From NCBI RefSeq assembly GCF_008831265.1, contig NZ_VTTH01000002.1:620001-684000 (forward strand): 64,000 nucleotides of DNA, read 5' to 3'. Below the pieces are notes generated by a model. It was not told where the DNA came from and searched no databases. It worked only from the letters and a program-made list of their open reading frames with translations. The position numbers and the translations under genes are program-made. This DNA comes from Lacisediminimonas profundi (GTDB taxonomy: Bacteria > Pseudomonadota > Gammaproteobacteria > Burkholderiales > Burkholderiaceae_D). Positions 1 to 12,130 of the stretch are shown here, piece by piece. The stretch's first letter is position 1. Each line of letters starts with the position of its first letter.

Positions 1-36
1 TGCAACCCAATGCGCAAGCATCCGTTTTCGCTTGCC

Positions 37-83
37 GAAAATGAAACGGGCCTGTTGATGACTGGTGTCATGAACAGGCCCGT
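37..83 (-). terminator. Rho-independent terminator after tRNA-Pro
   Basis: Read on the minus strand, a 10-bp stem CGGGCCTGTT/AACAGGCCCG encloses a further short ATGAC/GTCAT pairing and is followed by a T-rich stretch (TTTCATTTT). It sits directly downstream of the tRNA 3' end, so it most likely ends the tRNA transcript. Confidence 0.75.
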
Positions 84-91
84 AGTATTAC

Positions 92-168
92 TGGTCGGAG
101 TACAAGGATTCGAACCTTGGACCCCCTGGTCCCAAACCAGGTGCGCTACCGGGCTGCGCCACACTCCG
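92..168 (-). tRNA. tRNA-Pro (anticodon TGG)
   Basis: On the minus strand a complete 77-nt cloverleaf can be folded. The acceptor stem is CGGAGTG/TACTCCG, the D-stem is GCGC/GCGC, the anticodon stem is CCTGG/CCAGG around loop TTTGGGA with anticodon TGG, and the T-arm contains GGTTCGAATCC. The 3' CCA is encoded at 92-94. The anticodon reads proline CCA codons and, by wobble, other CCN codons. It has its own promoter and terminator, so it is a monocistronic tRNA gene. Confidence 0.97.
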
Positions 169-177
169 AAGAAAAAG

Positions 178-206
178 ATAATACCCTATGGAGACGCTCA
201 GGTCAA
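178..206 (-). promoter_or_regulatory. sigma70-type promoter of tRNA-Pro
   Basis: On the minus strand TTGACC (-35, 201-206) is followed by exactly 17 bp and TATTAT (-10, 178-183), about 9 bp before the mature tRNA 5' end. Spacing and sequence are close to consensus, as expected for a strong stable-RNA promoter. Confidence 0.75.
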
Positions 207-251
207 TCTTCATCGACACTGAGTAAGCTTCCGGATGTTCGTGCGCCGTGT

Positions 252-1589
252 TTATCCCGAAATCTTGTCCGCGATGCGGCGCGCCATCGTATTCGCGGTA
301 CCGGCGCTCGCCGCTTCCACCATCACCCGCACCAACGGCTCGGTACCAGACGGACGGATCAGCACCCTTCCGCTGTCACCAAGTTCCGCATCCACCAGTT
401 CTTTCTCTGCAAGCACAGCGGCCTGCTTCTGCCAATCGTAGCCGGGCTTGACCTTCACATTGATCAGCACCTGCGGATACAAGGGCAGGTCCGCACAGCA
501 TTCCGCCAGCGTCTTGCCGCTGCTCTTGAGTGCCGCCAGCACCTGCAAGGCGGACACCATGCCGTCACCGGTAGTGTGCTTGTCGAGGAACAGCAGATGC
601 CCCGAGCCTTCGCCGCCGAGTTGCCAGCCACGTTCGAGCAGCATCTCCAGCACGTAACGATCACCGACTTTGGCGCGCCCGAAGCCCACGCCCATGCGCT
701 TGAGGGCGACTTCCAGCGCCATGTTGGTCATCAGCGTGCCAACTACCCCGGCCAGCGGCCCCTGCGACATCCTGTGCTTTACCATCACATACAGCAACTG
801 GTCGCCGTTGTAGGTCTGCCCAGTTCCATCCACCATGATCAGGCGGTCGGCATCGCCATCCAGCGCAATGCCAAGGTCGGCGCGATGTTCGAGTACTGCT
901 GCAGAGAGTGCGGCAGGTGCGGTGGCGCCGACGCCATCGTTGATGTTCAAGCCGTTGGGCTTGTCGCCGATCGCGATCACCTCGCCGCCGAGCTCGTGCA
1001 GCACATGCGGCGCAATGTGGTAGGCCGCGCCATGCGCGCAATCGACGACGATGCGCAAGCCGCGCAGGTCGGAATCGTTGGGGAAGGTGCTCTTGCAGAA
1101 TTCGATGTAGCGCCCACGGGCGTCGTCCAGCCGACGCGCCTTGCCCAGCCGTTCCGGCGCCACGCATTCGATCGGCTTGTCCAGTTCGCGCTCGATCGAC
1201 GCCTCTACCGCATCCGGCAATTTGTTGCCGCCGGCGGAGAAGAATTTGATGCCGTTGTCCTGGAAGGCGTTGTGCGAGGCAGAAATGACGACACCAGCGG
1301 TCAGGCGCAGCGCGCGGGTCAGGTAGGCCACCGCCGGCGTCGGGATCGGACCTGCCAGCAGCACGTCAACGCCTGCCGCCGCGAATCCTGCTTCCAGTGC
1401 CGCTTCCAGCATGTAGCCGGAGATGCGGGTGTCCTTGCCGATCAGGACTTCAGGGCGGGCCGTGCCGGGCTGTGACTGCGCTAACACGCGTCCCGCAGCG
1501 TAGCCCAGCTTCATGATGAAATCGGGCGTGATTGGCATGGTGCCCACCGTGCCGCGCACGCCATCGGTGCCGAAATATTTCCTGCTCAT
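252..1589 (-). CDS. glmM: phosphoglucosamine mutase
   Basis: GlmM interconverts glucosamine-6-phosphate and glucosamine-1-phosphate in the cytoplasm, feeding UDP-GlcNAc for peptidoglycan and LPS. The 445-residue length is normal for the family. The N-terminus [13 protein letters not shown] is the typical start. The phosphoserine motif SASHN lies near residue 105, the metal-binding DGDADR loop near 245, and the phosphate-binding [12 protein letters not shown] is near the C-terminus. It lies 66 bp downstream of folP on the same strand, the usual betaproteobacterial order ftsH-folP-glmM, and the genes may be co-transcribed. The long open frame on the opposite strand is a GC-rich shadow. Confidence 0.97.
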   Translation of the reverse strand: MSRKYFGTDGVRGTVGTMPITPDFIMKLGYAAGRVLAQSQPGTARPEVLIGKDTRISGYMLEAALEAGFAAAGVDVLLAGPIPTPAVAYLTRALRLTAGVVISASHNAFQDNGIKFFSAGGNKLPDAVEASIERELDKPIECVAPERLGKARRLDDARGRYIEFCKSTFPNDSDLRGLRIVVDCAHGAAYHIAPHVLHELGGEVIAIGDKPNGLNINDGVGATAPAALSAAVLEHRADLGIALDGDADRLIMVDGTGQTYNGDQLLYVMVKHRMSQGPLAGVVGTLMTNMALEVALKRMGVGFGRAKVGDRYVLEMLLERGWQLGGEGSGHLLFLDKHTTGDGMVSALQVLAALKSSGKTLAECCADLPLYPQVLINVKVKPGYDWQKQAAVLAEKELVDAELGDSGRVLIRPSGTEPLVRVMVEAASAGTANTMARRIADKISG

Positions 1590-1655
1590 TGCTTCCCTTC
1601 CTGTTATTTTTCAAAGCGCCGCTGATCATTGATTCCGGCGCCTCCATTACTGTTC

Positions 1656-2522
1656 TTAAGCCTCTGCCCCGACTTGCCCGGGCTGGCCGACTGCGTGCCA
1701 GATATTCAGCGCATCGACCGTCTGCGCGACGTCGTGCACCCGCACGATGCGTGCACCGCGCGCCACCGCCGCCAGCGCAGCGGCGACACTGGCCGCCATG
1801 CGCTGGTCCACCGGTCGGCCGGTGATGGCGCCGAGGGTGGTCTTGCGCGACAGGCCGGCCAGCAGCGGCAAGTCCAGCGTGCGCTGGATATCGCCCACAT
1901 GCCGCAGCAGCTCGAGGTTATGTTCCATGGTCTTGCCAAAACCGAAGCCAGGGTCGATGCACATGCGCTCGCGCGCAATGCCCGCCCCCTCCAGTTCAGC
2001 CACGCGCCGCTGCAGGAAGGCTGTCACCTCGCCGACAACGTCTTCGTAGTGCGGGCTGTGCTGCATCGTTCCGGGCTGGTTCTGCATATGCATGATACAC
2101 AGCGCCGCGTCGCTGTCCTTAATCACGCTCACCGCCCCTGGCGCGAGGAAGCCGTTGATGTCATTGATCATGTCGGCCCCGGCTGCCAGGACTTCGCGCA
2201 TGACGTCAGTCTTCCAGGTGTCGATGGACAAGGGCTTGCCGCAGTCACGCAGCGCAAACACCACCGGCATCAGGCGCCGCAATTCTTCCTCCACCGTCAG
2301 CAGCTCGGCGCCCGGACGGGTCGACTCGCCGCCGATGTCGATGATATCGACGCCATCGGCGATCATCTGCTCTGCCCGGCCCAGCGCCGACTCCAGCGCA
2401 TTGAACTTGCCGCCATCCGAGAAAGAATCGGGCGTGACGTTGAGGATGCCCATCACCAGGGGGCGGGACTGGCGGGGATCGAGCGGCAAGCGGAAACGGC
2501 CGCACTGGAAGCTGGAGTACAT
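1656..2522 (-). CDS. folP: dihydropteroate synthase
   Basis: FolP condenses p-aminobenzoate with hydroxymethyl-dihydropterin diphosphate to give dihydropteroate in folate synthesis and is the sulfonamide target. The pterin-binding signature MGILNVTPDSFSDGG is at about residues 24-38, followed by the DIGGEST motif and, further on, DPGFGFGK. The frame is open further upstream (to 2801) but that extension has no family resemblance and would run through the ftsH terminator, so the ATG at 2522 was chosen, giving 288 residues, a usual length. It sits between ftsH and glmM. Confidence 0.95.
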   Translation of the reverse strand: MYSSFQCGRFRLPLDPRQSRPLVMGILNVTPDSFSDGGKFNALESALGRAEQMIADGVDIIDIGGESTRPGAELLTVEEELRRLMPVVFALRDCGKPLSIDTWKTDVMREVLAAGADMINDINGFLAPGAVSVIKDSDAALCIMHMQNQPGTMQHSPHYEDVVGEVTAFLQRRVAELEGAGIARERMCIDPGFGFGKTMEHNLELLRHVGDIQRTLDLPLLAGLSRKTTLGAITGRPVDQRMAASVAAALAAVARGARIVRVHDVAQTVDALNIWHAVGQPGQVGAEA

Positions 2523-2605
2523 GGAGTGGCTTGGGTTGCGGTAGGCTGGATTGTAGCGGGTGCCGGGACTGGATGCCGGGACTGGAGGATGGCAGCTCGC
2601 CAATG

Positions 2606-2632
2606 AAAAAGGGTGGGGATCGCTCCCCACCC
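2606..2632 (-). terminator. Rho-independent terminator between ftsH and folP
   Basis: On the minus strand GGGTGGGGA and TCCCCACCC form a perfect 9-bp stem with a 4-nt loop, followed directly by TTTTT. It lies 30 bp after the ftsH stop codon and 80 bp before the folP start. This suggests that folP-glmM either have their own promoter or are read through at reduced level. Confidence 0.85.
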
Positions 2633-2662
2633 CGTCTGCTGCTGTTGCTGATGACCTGGCAA

Positions 2663-4543
<1,881 letters not shown>

Positions 4544-4662
4544 TGGAACTCCTTCGGCGGTGAAAGCCGTTTGCTCTGCGACAGATTCTACCCGTTAAAA
4601 ACCGCAGGTACTAGGCGGGATATCGGTATGGATGCCCGGTAAATCAAGGGGCAATCAACTAT

Positions 4663-5307
4663 TCATGCCGGGTTTTTCAAAATTTTCCCCAGCAAGAAGA
4701 TCTCGGACGACTTATCCCGGCTGGCCTTGGGCTTTTTGGAGATGACGGTTTTGAATTCCGCCCGGAAACGATGGACAATTTCGTTATAACCGCGACCATT
4801 GAAACACTTGACCAGCAATGCGCCATCCGGCTTCATGTGATGGCGGGCGAACTCAATTGCCAGTTCGATCAGGTACTCGACGCGGGCAGCATCGGAAACC
4901 GCGATTCCTGACAGGTTTGGCGCCATGTCGGACAATACCAGATCGGCCTTGCGGCCGCCGAGCTGACGGTCGAGTTCGGCCAGGATCGCATCGTCGGTGA
5001 AGTCGCCCTGGATGAACAGCACATCGGCGATTGGTTCCATGGGCAGCAAATCCAGCGCGACCACGGTGCCATTGATGCCACCGCCTTCCTTGCCGGACAG
5101 CTTGCTGCGAGCGTATTGTGACCAGCTGCCGGGGGCCGCGCCAAGGTCGACGATCACCTGGCCGGGGCGGATCAGCTTCTCCTCCTCGTCGATTTCCTTG
5201 AGCTTGTAGGCAGCCCGGGCGCGATAGCCTTCTTTTTGCGCCAACTTCACGTAAGGATCATTAATATGATCGTGAAGCCAGTTCTTGTTCAATTTCTTCT
5301 TTGCCAT
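4663..5307 (-). CDS. rlmE: 23S rRNA 2'-O-methyltransferase RlmE
   Basis: RlmE (RrmJ/FtsJ) methylates the 2'-O of U2552 in 23S rRNA during late 50S assembly. The start [14 protein letters not shown] at 5307 matches the family start, giving 214 residues. The frame remains open upstream to 5529, but that part overlaps the divergent yhbY gene. The SAM-binding motif [12 protein letters not shown] lies near residue 60, followed by the DxAP-type SDMAPNLSG. The catalytic Lys lies in LLVKCFNG. It is adjacent to ftsH on the same strand and divergent from yhbY, a common arrangement. Confidence 0.95.
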   Translation of the reverse strand: MAKKKLNKNWLHDHINDPYVKLAQKEGYRARAAYKLKEIDEEEKLIRPGQVIVDLGAAPGSWSQYARSKLSGKEGGGINGTVVALDLLPMEPIADVLFIQGDFTDDAILAELDRQLGGRKADLVLSDMAPNLSGIAVSDAARVEYLIELAIEFARHHMKPDGALLVKCFNGRGYNEIVHRFRAEFKTVISKKPKASRDKSSEIFLLGKILKNPA

Positions 5308-5347
5308 TCGCTTAGAATACGCCTTTGCCAGTTTCCGAAAGCATCCA

Positions 5348-5815
5348 ATGTCCAAACTTACCACTGCCCAGCGCAGCGAACTGCGCGCCCAGGCGCATGC
5401 CCTTAATCCCGTCGTGATGATCGGCGATGCCGGCCTCACGCCCGCAGTCGAGAAGGAAGTGTCCGCCAGCCTGGACGCGCACGGCCTGATCAAGGTGCGG
5501 GTACTGGGCGACGACCGCGAGGCACGCATCCAGATTTATGAAAAACTGTGCGCCGACCTCGGCGCGGAACCGATCCAGCACATCGGCAAGCTGCTGGTCC
5601 TGTACCGCCCGCAAAAAGAAACCGCCAAGGAAAAAACCAGCAAACGCGGCGGCGGAATGCGCGAAGTGACTATCGTCAAATCCAATCCGACCAAGCGGCC
5701 CACTGTAACCAAGGTCATGGTCAAGGGCAATGAACGGGTGACCCAGGGCGGCAACATCAGGCGAGCCAAGCCACGCCAGGTCAGCCGCAAGAAGCAGGCG
5801 CTGTCGGGCAGCTGA
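5348..5815 (+). CDS. yhbY: CRM-domain RNA-binding protein YhbY
   Basis: YhbY-type proteins carry a CRM (CRS1-YhbY) domain that binds 23S rRNA precursors and helps 50S assembly. The domain fills roughly residues 1-97 with the pattern [15 protein letters not shown] and the GDDREAR motif. A basic C-terminal extension (about residues 98-155, rich in Lys, Arg and Thr) makes the protein longer than the E. coli form of about 97 residues; such tails occur in betaproteobacteria. The ATG at 5348 was chosen over the earlier in-frame start at 5285, which lies inside the rlmE reading frame. The gene is divergent from rlmE with only 40 bp between starts. Confidence 0.93.
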   Translation: MSKLTTAQRSELRAQAHALNPVVMIGDAGLTPAVEKEVSASLDAHGLIKVRVLGDDREARIQIYEKLCADLGAEPIQHIGKLLVLYRPQKETAKEKTSKRGGGMREVTIVKSNPTKRPTVTKVMVKGNERVTQGGNIRRAKPRQVSRKKQALSGS

Positions 5816-5919
5816 TCCGGCGATGGGCTACGGGGTGATTTCCAGGCGCCCCCGCCCTCGCCGCCTCGCCGCCTCTCACCTCAATCCCGCAGGAAGTCCG
5901 TCATCATCGGACCAAGGGA

Positions 5920-6381
5920 TTAACGGATGCGCAGCACCAGCCAGGCGCCGGCCAGGCTCTGCAACAGGTGCAGGACTGCCGAAATTCCGTGCAGCATGCC
6001 GAACCGGCTCCGGGCTTCCGACGCCATCACCCCTGCCGGCCCCGCCAGCTCCCGCAATTCAGCCATCATCGGCTGCAAGCCAAAATAGCCAATCAAGGTG
6101 CATGCCAGCATCACGGCCACCAGCAGCAGGCCGGTGCGCCGCTGCCCGCTATCCAGGTCGCGACCCGATAGCAACAAGGACAACAGGATGAATCCACAGG
6201 AAAGCGAGACCAGCGCTTCCGCCCGGAACAGGTGACCGGCGATGGTGCCAGCCAGCACCCGGTCGTGCAGGTTGGCGAACAGTGCCGGCGCCGCCACATA
6301 GCCGATTCCCCATACAGTGCCCACCCAGAAAGTGACGAGCAATATCCGGAGATGGGGAGTCAGGCGGCGGATCAGTTGCAT
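5920..6381 (-). CDS. DUF4149 family membrane protein
   Basis: A 153-residue integral membrane protein with four predicted hydrophobic helices (about residues 10-30, 47-70, 80-100 and 125-150). Sequence features such as the N-terminal RILLVTFWVGTVWGIGYVAAP followed by a conserved LF pair match the DUF4149 / TMEM205-like family. No enzymatic function is known for this family. In many betaproteobacteria it sits next to greA, as here with 15 bp between them, so the two are probably co-transcribed. The family assignment is from pattern memory only. Confidence 0.8.
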   Translation of the reverse strand: MQLIRRLTPHLRILLVTFWVGTVWGIGYVAAPALFANLHDRVLAGTIAGHLFRAEALVSLSCGFILLSLLLSGRDLDSGQRRTGLLLVAVMLACTLIGYFGLQPMMAELRELAGPAGVMASEARSRFGMLHGISAVLHLLQSLAGAWLVLRIR

Positions 6382-6396
6382 TGCCGTGCCGCCAGG

Positions 6397-6873
6397 TCAG
6401 ATATAGCGGACGTCCAGGATCTCATACTCCCGCGGCCCGGCCGGGGCTTGCACCTCGACCACATCGCCGGCAGATTTACCGATCAGTGCGCGCGCTATCG
6501 GCGAGCTGAACGAGATCTTGGACAGCTTGAGATCCGCCTCGTCGATGCCGACGATCTGGTAAGTCACTTTGTCGCCGGTGTTCAACTCTTCCAGAGTGAC
6601 TGTGGATGCGAATACCACCCGGCCTTCGGCATCCAGCAGCTTGGGGTCGATGATCTGCGCAGCGCCAAGCTTGCCCTCGATCTCCGCGATGCGGCCTTCG
6701 ACGAAGCTTTGCTTCTCCTTGGCGGCGTCATATTCGGCGTTTTCCGACAGGTCACCCTGCGCGCGCGCTTCCGAGATGGCATTGATGACCGCCGGCCGTT
6801 CTTTGTGTTTCAGCCGGGCCAGCTCTTCTTTCAGCAATTCGGCGCCGTATTTGGTCAGTGGTTCAGTTGCCAT
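6397..6873 (-). CDS. greA: transcription elongation factor GreA
   Basis: GreA enters the secondary channel of RNA polymerase and stimulates cleavage of backtracked RNA. The 158-residue length is normal. The N-terminal coiled coil contains the conserved [16 protein letters not shown] segment, whose acidic tip residues (D, E) coordinate the catalytic metal. The C-terminal FKBP-like domain includes [18 protein letters not shown]. It follows carB on the minus strand after a terminator-like hairpin and precedes DUF4149. Confidence 0.97.
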   Translation of the reverse strand: MATEPLTKYGAELLKEELARLKHKERPAVINAISEARAQGDLSENAEYDAAKEKQSFVEGRIAEIEGKLGAAQIIDPKLLDAEGRVVFASTVTLEELNTGDKVTYQIVGIDEADLKLSKISFSSPIARALIGKSAGDVVEVQAPAGPREYEILDVRYI

Positions 6874-6901
6874 GTTCTGCGATCTTCAGGAAATTGGAAA
6901 A

Positions 6902-6974
6902 CAAAAAAGGAAAACCACAGAGGCCATAAGCAAACATCCTCCGCGAGGGAGGATGCTGTCTGGAACCGCTGTGG
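6902..6974 (-). terminator. nested hairpin terminator after carB
   Basis: On the minus strand an outer stem CCACAG/CTGTGG (6969-6974 with 6915-6920) encloses an 8-bp stem CATCCTCC/GGAGGATG (6935-6942 with 6948-6955). A long T-rich tract (TTTTCCTTTTTT) follows. It lies between the carB stop and the greA start and probably ends the carAB transcript. Confidence 0.75.
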
Positions 6975-6992
6975 TGATTCAGGTATTGCGGC

Positions 6993-9900
6993 TTAGTGTA
7001 AAGACTTATGCAGGCCTTGTAAATCGTAGACATTCAACTCGTCGAGATAGCGCATGCCCTCGACCGCCGCTTCCGCACCGGCGATGGTGGTGAAGGTCGG
7101 CACCCGTGCCGCCAGCGCCGAAGTTCGGATGGTGCGCGAATCGGTGATGGCGTTGCGCTTCTCTTCGACCGTGTTGATCACCAGCGCGACCTCGTTGTTC
7201 TTGAGGATGTCGACGATATGTGGCCGCCCTTCCGCCACCTTGTTGACCGTGGTCACAGGAATGCCGGCCGAGAAGATGGCCGCAGCCGTGCCCTTGGTCG
7301 CCGCGATCGTGAACCCCATTTCGACCAGGTCGCGCGCAACCTGCACTGCGCGCGGCTTGTCGCTCGACTTGACCGACAGGAATACCTTGCCGGACCTGGG
7401 CAGCTTGACACCAGCGCCCATCTGCGACTTGACGAAGGCTTCGCCGAAAGTACGGCCCACGCCCATCACCTCGCCGGTCGACTTCATTTCCGGTCCGAGG
7501 ATGGTATCCACGCCCGGGAACTTGACGAACGGGAACACCGCTTCCTTGACGCTGAAATAAGGCGGCACGACTTCCTCGGCGATGCCCTGGGCATCCAGGC
7601 TCTTGCCGACCATGCAGCGGGCCGCAACCTTGGCCAGTTGGATGCCGGTCGCCTTGGATACGAACGGCACGGTGCGCGAAGCACGCGGGTTCACTTCCAG
7701 CACGAACACCACGTCCTGGACGCGGCCGTCGATTTCCTGCTGCTGGATGGCGAACTGCACGTTCATCAGGCCAACCACGTCGAGGCCCTTGGCCATCAGC
7801 GAAGTCTGGCGCTTGATCTCGTCGATCGTTGCCTGCGACAGCGAGTAAGGTGGCAGCGAGCAGGCGGAATCGCCCGAGTGCACGCCGGCCTGCTCAATGT
7901 GTTCCATCACGCCGCCGATGAACGTGCGCTTGCCGTCGGACAGGCAGTCGACGTCAACTTCGATCGCGTCATTCAGGAAGCGATCCAGCAGCACCGGCGA
8001 ATCGTGGGACACCTTGACCGCTTCGCGCATGTAGCGCTCGAGGTCGCGCTGCTCGTGCACGATTTCCATCGCGCGTCCGCCCAGCACATAGGACGGGCGA
8101 ACCACCAGCGGGTAGCCGATTTCCTGGGCCAAACGCAGCGCATCGACTTCGGTGCGAGCAGTGCGGTTCGGCGGCTGGCGCAGTCCCAGCTCCTGCAACA
8201 ATTTCTGGAAACGCTCGCGGTCTTCGGCGGCGTCGATCATGTCCGGTGAGGTGCCGACGATGGGCACGCCGTTGGCCTCGAGGTCAAGCGCCAGCTTCAG
8301 CGGTGTCTGCCCGCCGTACTGCACGATCACGCCGTAAGGCTTCTCCAGGTCCACGATCTCCAGCACGTCTTCCAGCGTCAGCGGCTCGAAATACAGGCGG
8401 TCGGAGGTATCGTAGTCGGTCGACACGGTTTCCGGGTTGCAGTTGACCATGATGGTTTCATAGCCATCCTCGCGCATCGCCAGCGCCGCATGCACGCAGC
8501 AATAGTCGAATTCGATGCCTTGCCCGATCCGGTTCGGCCCGCCGCCCAGCACCATGATTTTCTTGCGGTCGGTCGGCTTCGATTCGCACTCTTCCTCGTA
8601 GGTCGAATACATGTAGGCGGTGTTGGTGGCGAATTCGCCAGCGCAGGTGTCAACCCGCTTGTAGACCGGGCGCACACCCAGCTCGCGCCGGCGATTGCGA
8701 ACCTCGGTATCGGTCGTTTTCAGCAGATGCGCCAGCCGGCGGTCTGAAAAGCCTTTCTGCTTCAGCTTGAACAGCAAGTTCTTGTCCAGCTCCGGCAGCG
8801 TCTGCTCGTCGAGCCACAGTTCGATGTCGACAATCTCCTTGATCTGCGACAGGAACCATGGATCGATATGGGTCAGCTGTTGCACTTCCTCCAGCGAGAA
8901 GCCCTGGGCGAATGCATCGCCGACGTACCAGATGCGCTCCGGCCCCGGCTCGCCGAGCTCTTCCTCGATGACCTGGCGGTCGGTGGTTTTTTCATTCATG
9001 CCGTCAACGCCGACTTCGAGGCCGCGCAGCGCTTTCTGGAACGACTCCTGGAAGGTGCGGCCGATCGCCATCACCTCGCCGACCGACTTCATCTGGGTGG
9101 TCAGGTGGCTGTCGGCGGCCGGGAATTTCTCGAATGCGAAGCGCGGGATCTTGGTGACGACATAGTCGATCGACGGCTCGAACGAGGCCGGCGTTGCGCC
9201 GCCGGTGATGTCATTGCGCAATTCATCCAGCGTAAAACCCACCGCCAGCTTGGCGGCGATCTTGGCAATCGGGAAGCCGGTTGCCTTGGACGCCAGCGCC
9301 GACGAACGCGAGACGCGCGGATTCATTTCGATCACGATCATGCGGCCGTCGGCCGGATTGATCGCGAACTGCACGTTGGAACCGCCGGTATCGACGCCGA
9401 TTTCACGCAGCACCGCGATCGACGCGTTGCGCATGATCTGGTATTCCTTGTCCGTCAGCGTCTGCGCCGGCGCGACCGTGATCGAGTCGCCGGTATGCAC
9501 GCCCATCGGGTCGAGGTTTTCGATCGAGCAGACGATGATGCAGTTGTCTTTCGAATCGCGCACCACTTCCATCTCGAATTCTTTCCAGCCGATCAGCGAT
9601 TCCTCGATCAGCAGTTCGGAGGTGGGGGATGCTTCCAGGCCGCGCTTGCAGATTGCCTCGAACTCTTCGGCGTTATACGCAATGCCGCCTCCGCTGCCGC
9701 CCATCGTGAACGAGGGCCGGATGATGACCGGGAAGCCGAGATCCCTCTGCACTGCCCACGACTCTTCCAGGGTATGGGCGACACCCGAGCGTGCCGAGCC
9801 GAGGCCGATGCGGGTCATTGCGTCCTTGAACTTGGAACGGTCTTCGGCCATGTCGATCGCTTCCGGCGAGGCGCCGATCAGTTCGCAGCCGTATTTTTCC

Positions 9901-10223
9901 AGCACGCCGTTATGGTGCAGGTCGAGCGCGCAGTTCAGCGCAGTCTGGCCGCCCATGGTCGGCAGGATGGCGTCGGGCCGCTCCTTGGCGATGATGCGTT
10001 CCACCACCTGCCAGGTGATCGGCTCGATGTAGGTCACATCGGCCATTTCCGGGTCGGTCATGATGGTCGCCGGATTGCTGTTGACCAGCACCACGCGATA
10101 GCCCTCTTGCCGCAGGGCCTTGCAGGCCTGCGCGCCAGAATAGTCGAATTCACACGCCTGGCCGATCACGATCGGGCCGGCGCCAATAATCAGGATGCTG
10201 CTAATGTCGTTACGCTTAGGCAT
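6993..10223 (-). CDS. carB: carbamoyl-phosphate synthase large subunit
   Basis: CarB makes carbamoyl phosphate from bicarbonate, two ATP and ammonia delivered by CarA, for pyrimidine and arginine synthesis. The 1076 residues show the family's internal duplication: two ATP-grasp halves, each starting with a Rossmann-like [13 protein letters not shown] / [13 protein letters not shown] segment. The oligomerisation domain lies between them, and a C-terminal MGS-like allosteric domain spans about residues 940-1076. Its start overlaps the carA stop by 8 bp, indicating translational coupling. Confidence 0.97.
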   Translation of the reverse strand: MPKRNDISSILIIGAGPIVIGQACEFDYSGAQACKALRQEGYRVVLVNSNPATIMTDPEMADVTYIEPITWQVVERIIAKERPDAILPTMGGQTALNCALDLHHNGVLEKYGCELIGASPEAIDMAEDRSKFKDAMTRIGLGSARSGVAHTLEESWAVQRDLGFPVIIRPSFTMGGSGGGIAYNAEEFEAICKRGLEASPTSELLIEESLIGWKEFEMEVVRDSKDNCIIVCSIENLDPMGVHTGDSITVAPAQTLTDKEYQIMRNASIAVLREIGVDTGGSNVQFAINPADGRMIVIEMNPRVSRSSALASKATGFPIAKIAAKLAVGFTLDELRNDITGGATPASFEPSIDYVVTKIPRFAFEKFPAADSHLTTQMKSVGEVMAIGRTFQESFQKALRGLEVGVDGMNEKTTDRQVIEEELGEPGPERIWYVGDAFAQGFSLEEVQQLTHIDPWFLSQIKEIVDIELWLDEQTLPELDKNLLFKLKQKGFSDRRLAHLLKTTDTEVRNRRRELGVRPVYKRVDTCAGEFATNTAYMYSTYEEECESKPTDRKKIMVLGGGPNRIGQGIEFDYCCVHAALAMREDGYETIMVNCNPETVSTDYDTSDRLYFEPLTLEDVLEIVDLEKPYGVIVQYGGQTPLKLALDLEANGVPIVGTSPDMIDAAEDRERFQKLLQELGLRQPPNRTARTEVDALRLAQEIGYPLVVRPSYVLGGRAMEIVHEQRDLERYMREAVKVSHDSPVLLDRFLNDAIEVDVDCLSDGKRTFIGGVMEHIEQAGVHSGDSACSLPPYSLSQATIDEIKRQTSLMAKGLDVVGLMNVQFAIQQQEIDGRVQDVVFVLEVNPRASRTVPFVSKATGIQLAKVAARCMVGKSLDAQGIAEEVVPPYFSVKEAVFPFVKFPGVDTILGPEMKSTGEVMGVGRTFGEAFVKSQMGAGVKLPRSGKVFLSVKSSDKPRAVQVARDLVEMGFTIAATKGTAAAIFSAGIPVTTVNKVAEGRPHIVDILKNNEVALVINTVEEKRNAITDSRTIRTSALAARVPTFTTIAGAEAAVEGMRYLDELNVYDLQGLHKSLH

Positions 10224-11370
10224 TTTTATGTTGCTCCATCATCGCGACGAAGCGATCGAACAGGGGGGCGATGTCAGTCGGCCCGGGTGATGCTTCCGGA
10301 TGGCCCTGGAAGCAGAAGGCCGGCTTGTCGGTCAGGGCAAATCCCTGCAGCGAGCCATCGAACAGCGACACATGGGTGACGCGGCAATTCGATGGCAGCG
10401 TGGATGGGTCAACCGCAAAGCCGTGGTTCTGGGATGTGATCATGACCTGCCGGGTATCGAGGTCGAGCACCGGATGGTTGGCACCGTGATGGCCGAATTT
10501 CATTTTCAGTGTCTTCGCGCCGGTGGCCAAACCCATCAGCTGATGGCCGAGGCAGATGCCGAAAGTCGGGATACCGCGATCGATCAGCTCGCGAGTTGAC
10601 GCGATCGCATAGTCGCAGGGCTCGGGATCGCCCGGGCCGTTGGACAGGAAAATGCCGTCCGGATTCAGCGCCAGCGCCTGGGCTGCGGTCGACTGGGCAG
10701 GCAGCACGGTAACCTTACAGCCGCGCTCCGCCAGCATGCGCAGGATGTTGTACTTGACGCCATAGTCGAACGCGACCACATGGTATTTTGGCGCATCCTG
10801 ATTGCCGCAGCCAGCGCCGAGCTTCCACTCGGTGGTGGTCCACTCGTACGGTTCTTTCACGGACACGACCTTTGCCAGGTCCATGCCGGAAATTCCCGGG
10901 AAGGAACGTGCCAGTCCCAGGGCCTGCTCGACCGTGGCGTCTTCGCCGGCCACGATGGCGCCGCTTTGGGCCCCCTTCTCGCGCAGGATCCGGGTCAGCT
11001 TGCGGGTATCGATGCCGGCGATGGCAACGACATTTTCCGATTTCAGGTAGTCGGGGAGCGTCTGCTCCGCGCGGAAATTCGACATCAGCGCAGGCAAGTC
11101 GCGGATGATCAGGCCTGCCGCGTGCACGCGCGAAGCCTCGGAATCTTCGGAATTGACGCCGACGTTGCCGATATGGGGATAGGTCAGCGTGACAATCTGC
11201 CTGCTGTAACTGGGATCGGTCAGGATTTCCTGATAACCCGTCATTGCAGTATTGAACACGACCTCACCCGCGGTCTGCCCGATGGCACCGATCGAGTGTC
11301 CCTGGAAAATCGACCCGTCTGCGAGCGCTAGGATGGCGGGGACAGATTGTCCCGAAAGAAATGGCAGCAA
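10216..11370 (-). CDS. carA: carbamoyl-phosphate synthase small subunit
   Basis: CarA is the glutamine amidotransferase subunit that feeds ammonia to CarB. The class I amidotransferase triad is visible: Cys in [11 protein letters not shown] and the His-Glu pair in GHPEASPGP near the C-terminus. The 384-residue length is normal. The only sensible start is TTG at 11370 (reading MLPFLSGQS), preceded by AGGAG at good spacing; there is no ATG before the conserved region. A hairpin encloses that ribosome binding site (see separate entry). A sigma70-like promoter lies about 155 bp upstream. Confidence 0.95.
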   Translation of the reverse strand: MLPFLSGQSVPAILALADGSIFQGHSIGAIGQTAGEVVFNTAMTGYQEILTDPSYSRQIVTLTYPHIGNVGVNSEDSEASRVHAAGLIIRDLPALMSNFRAEQTLPDYLKSENVVAIAGIDTRKLTRILREKGAQSGAIVAGEDATVEQALGLARSFPGISGMDLAKVVSVKEPYEWTTTEWKLGAGCGNQDAPKYHVVAFDYGVKYNILRMLAERGCKVTVLPAQSTAAQALALNPDGIFLSNGPGDPEPCDYAIASTRELIDRGIPTFGICLGHQLMGLATGAKTLKMKFGHHGANHPVLDLDTRQVMITSQNHGFAVDPSTLPSNCRVTHVSLFDGSLQGFALTDKPAFCFQGHPEASPGPTDIAPLFDRFVAMMEQHKNA

Positions 11371-11371
11371 G

Positions 11372-11392
11372 GGTAACTCCTGAAAGGTTACC
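11372..11392 (-). promoter_or_regulatory. hairpin around the carA ribosome binding site
   Basis: GGTAAC at 11372-11377 and GTTACC at 11387-11392 can pair as a 6-bp stem with the AGGAG of the carA ribosome binding site in or beside the loop, ending just 2 nt before the TTG start codon. Such a fold could tune carA translation. The stem is short, so it may be incidental. Confidence 0.4.
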
Positions 11393-11523
11393 GCCGTTGC
11401 GCCGCGTCGGACAGCCGTCGCGCCGCCGGCCTGATGCAGGCTCGAAAGTGGGCGCGGGAGATGTCGGGACGAGTGTGGGAGGGCGTATGCGCTACAGCGG
11501 TTGTGATTTGGCTAAACCTTGCA

Positions 11524-11553
11524 ATTATAGCGCGTAAGCCCCCCTTGCAGCAA
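11524..11553 (-). promoter_or_regulatory. candidate carAB promoter
   Basis: On the minus strand TTGCTG (-35, 11548-11553), an 18-bp spacer and a perfect TATAAT (-10, 11524-11529) lie about 155 bp before the carA start. The resulting long leader leaves room for post-initiation control. No further start site could be tested. Confidence 0.55.
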
Positions 11554-11560
11554 CCCGAAC

Positions 11561-11595
11561 ACGGGTCGAAATGGAGAGTTTCCCTCTCGACCCGT
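11561..11595. terminator. imperfect hairpin after the HbpS-like gene
   Basis: ACGGGTC (11561-11567) pairs with GACCCGT (11589-11595), and inside it GAGAG pairs with CTCTC around a TTTCC loop, leaving a 6-nt bulge on one side. It lies just past the stop codon of the minus-strand gene ending at 11610. No clear T tract follows, so termination is uncertain. Confidence 0.4.
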
Positions 11596-11609
11596 CTCCT
11601 GCCAATTGA

Positions 11610-12017
11610 TCAAAGGCCGAGCGCCGCTATCCCCGCCTTGCCAATCTGCACGTCCTCTGCCGACTTCACGCCTGACACGCCGATCGCGCCGACATAATGT
11701 CCCTCGACCACGATGGGCACGCCGCCTTCCAGCATGCCTTCGATGTAGGGTGCGCTCAGGAACGAGAAACGACCGTTGTTGATCATGTCCTCGTACACCT
11801 TTGTCTCGCGCTGGCCGAGGGCTGCGGTCCTGGCCTTGGCCGGTGCGATATGCGCGGAAATCGGGGCCGCGCCGTCAAGGCGCTGCAACCACAGCAGATG
11901 GCCGCCATCATCGACGATCGAAATTGTCACGGCCCAGTTGTTTTTTTTCGCTTCGGCTTCAGCGCCGGCGGCAATTTTCTTCAGGTCGTCGAGGGTCAGG
12001 ACGGGCTTGCTCTGCAT
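11610..12017 (-). CDS. GlcG/HbpS family protein
   Basis: A 135-residue protein matching the GlcG/HbpS-like family (PF03928), small alpha/beta proteins some of which bind haem or cobalamin and others of which sit in glycolate or diol operons. The family pattern is visible as VTISIVDDGGHLLWLQRLDGA, then KARTAA and the C-terminal GGVPIVVEGHYVGAIGVSG. No signal peptide is present, so it is probably cytosolic. It is divergent from the NlpC/P60 gene and lies upstream of carAB without obvious functional link. The ligand cannot be told from sequence. Confidence 0.85.
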   Translation of the reverse strand: MQSKPVLTLDDLKKIAAGAEAEAKKNNWAVTISIVDDGGHLLWLQRLDGAAPISAHIAPAKARTAALGQRETKVYEDMINNGRFSFLSAPYIEGMLEGGVPIVVEGHYVGAIGVSGVKSAEDVQIGKAGIAALGL

Positions 12018-12130
12018 GGATGTTCTCCGGATTGGTTAGACAGCAGATTCTACGATATCCCGCAGCCGCAACGGTGAATGGCTTTGACAATACAGTCCGC
12101 CGTGCAATACATTTCGGTTTGTCATCACTG

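Noticed and set aside
117-1475. 452-residue plus-strand open frame opposite glmM
   Set aside because: It is an antisense shadow of glmM produced by high GC at third positions; its translation is rich in His, Arg and Gln with no family-like pattern and it covers a tRNA.
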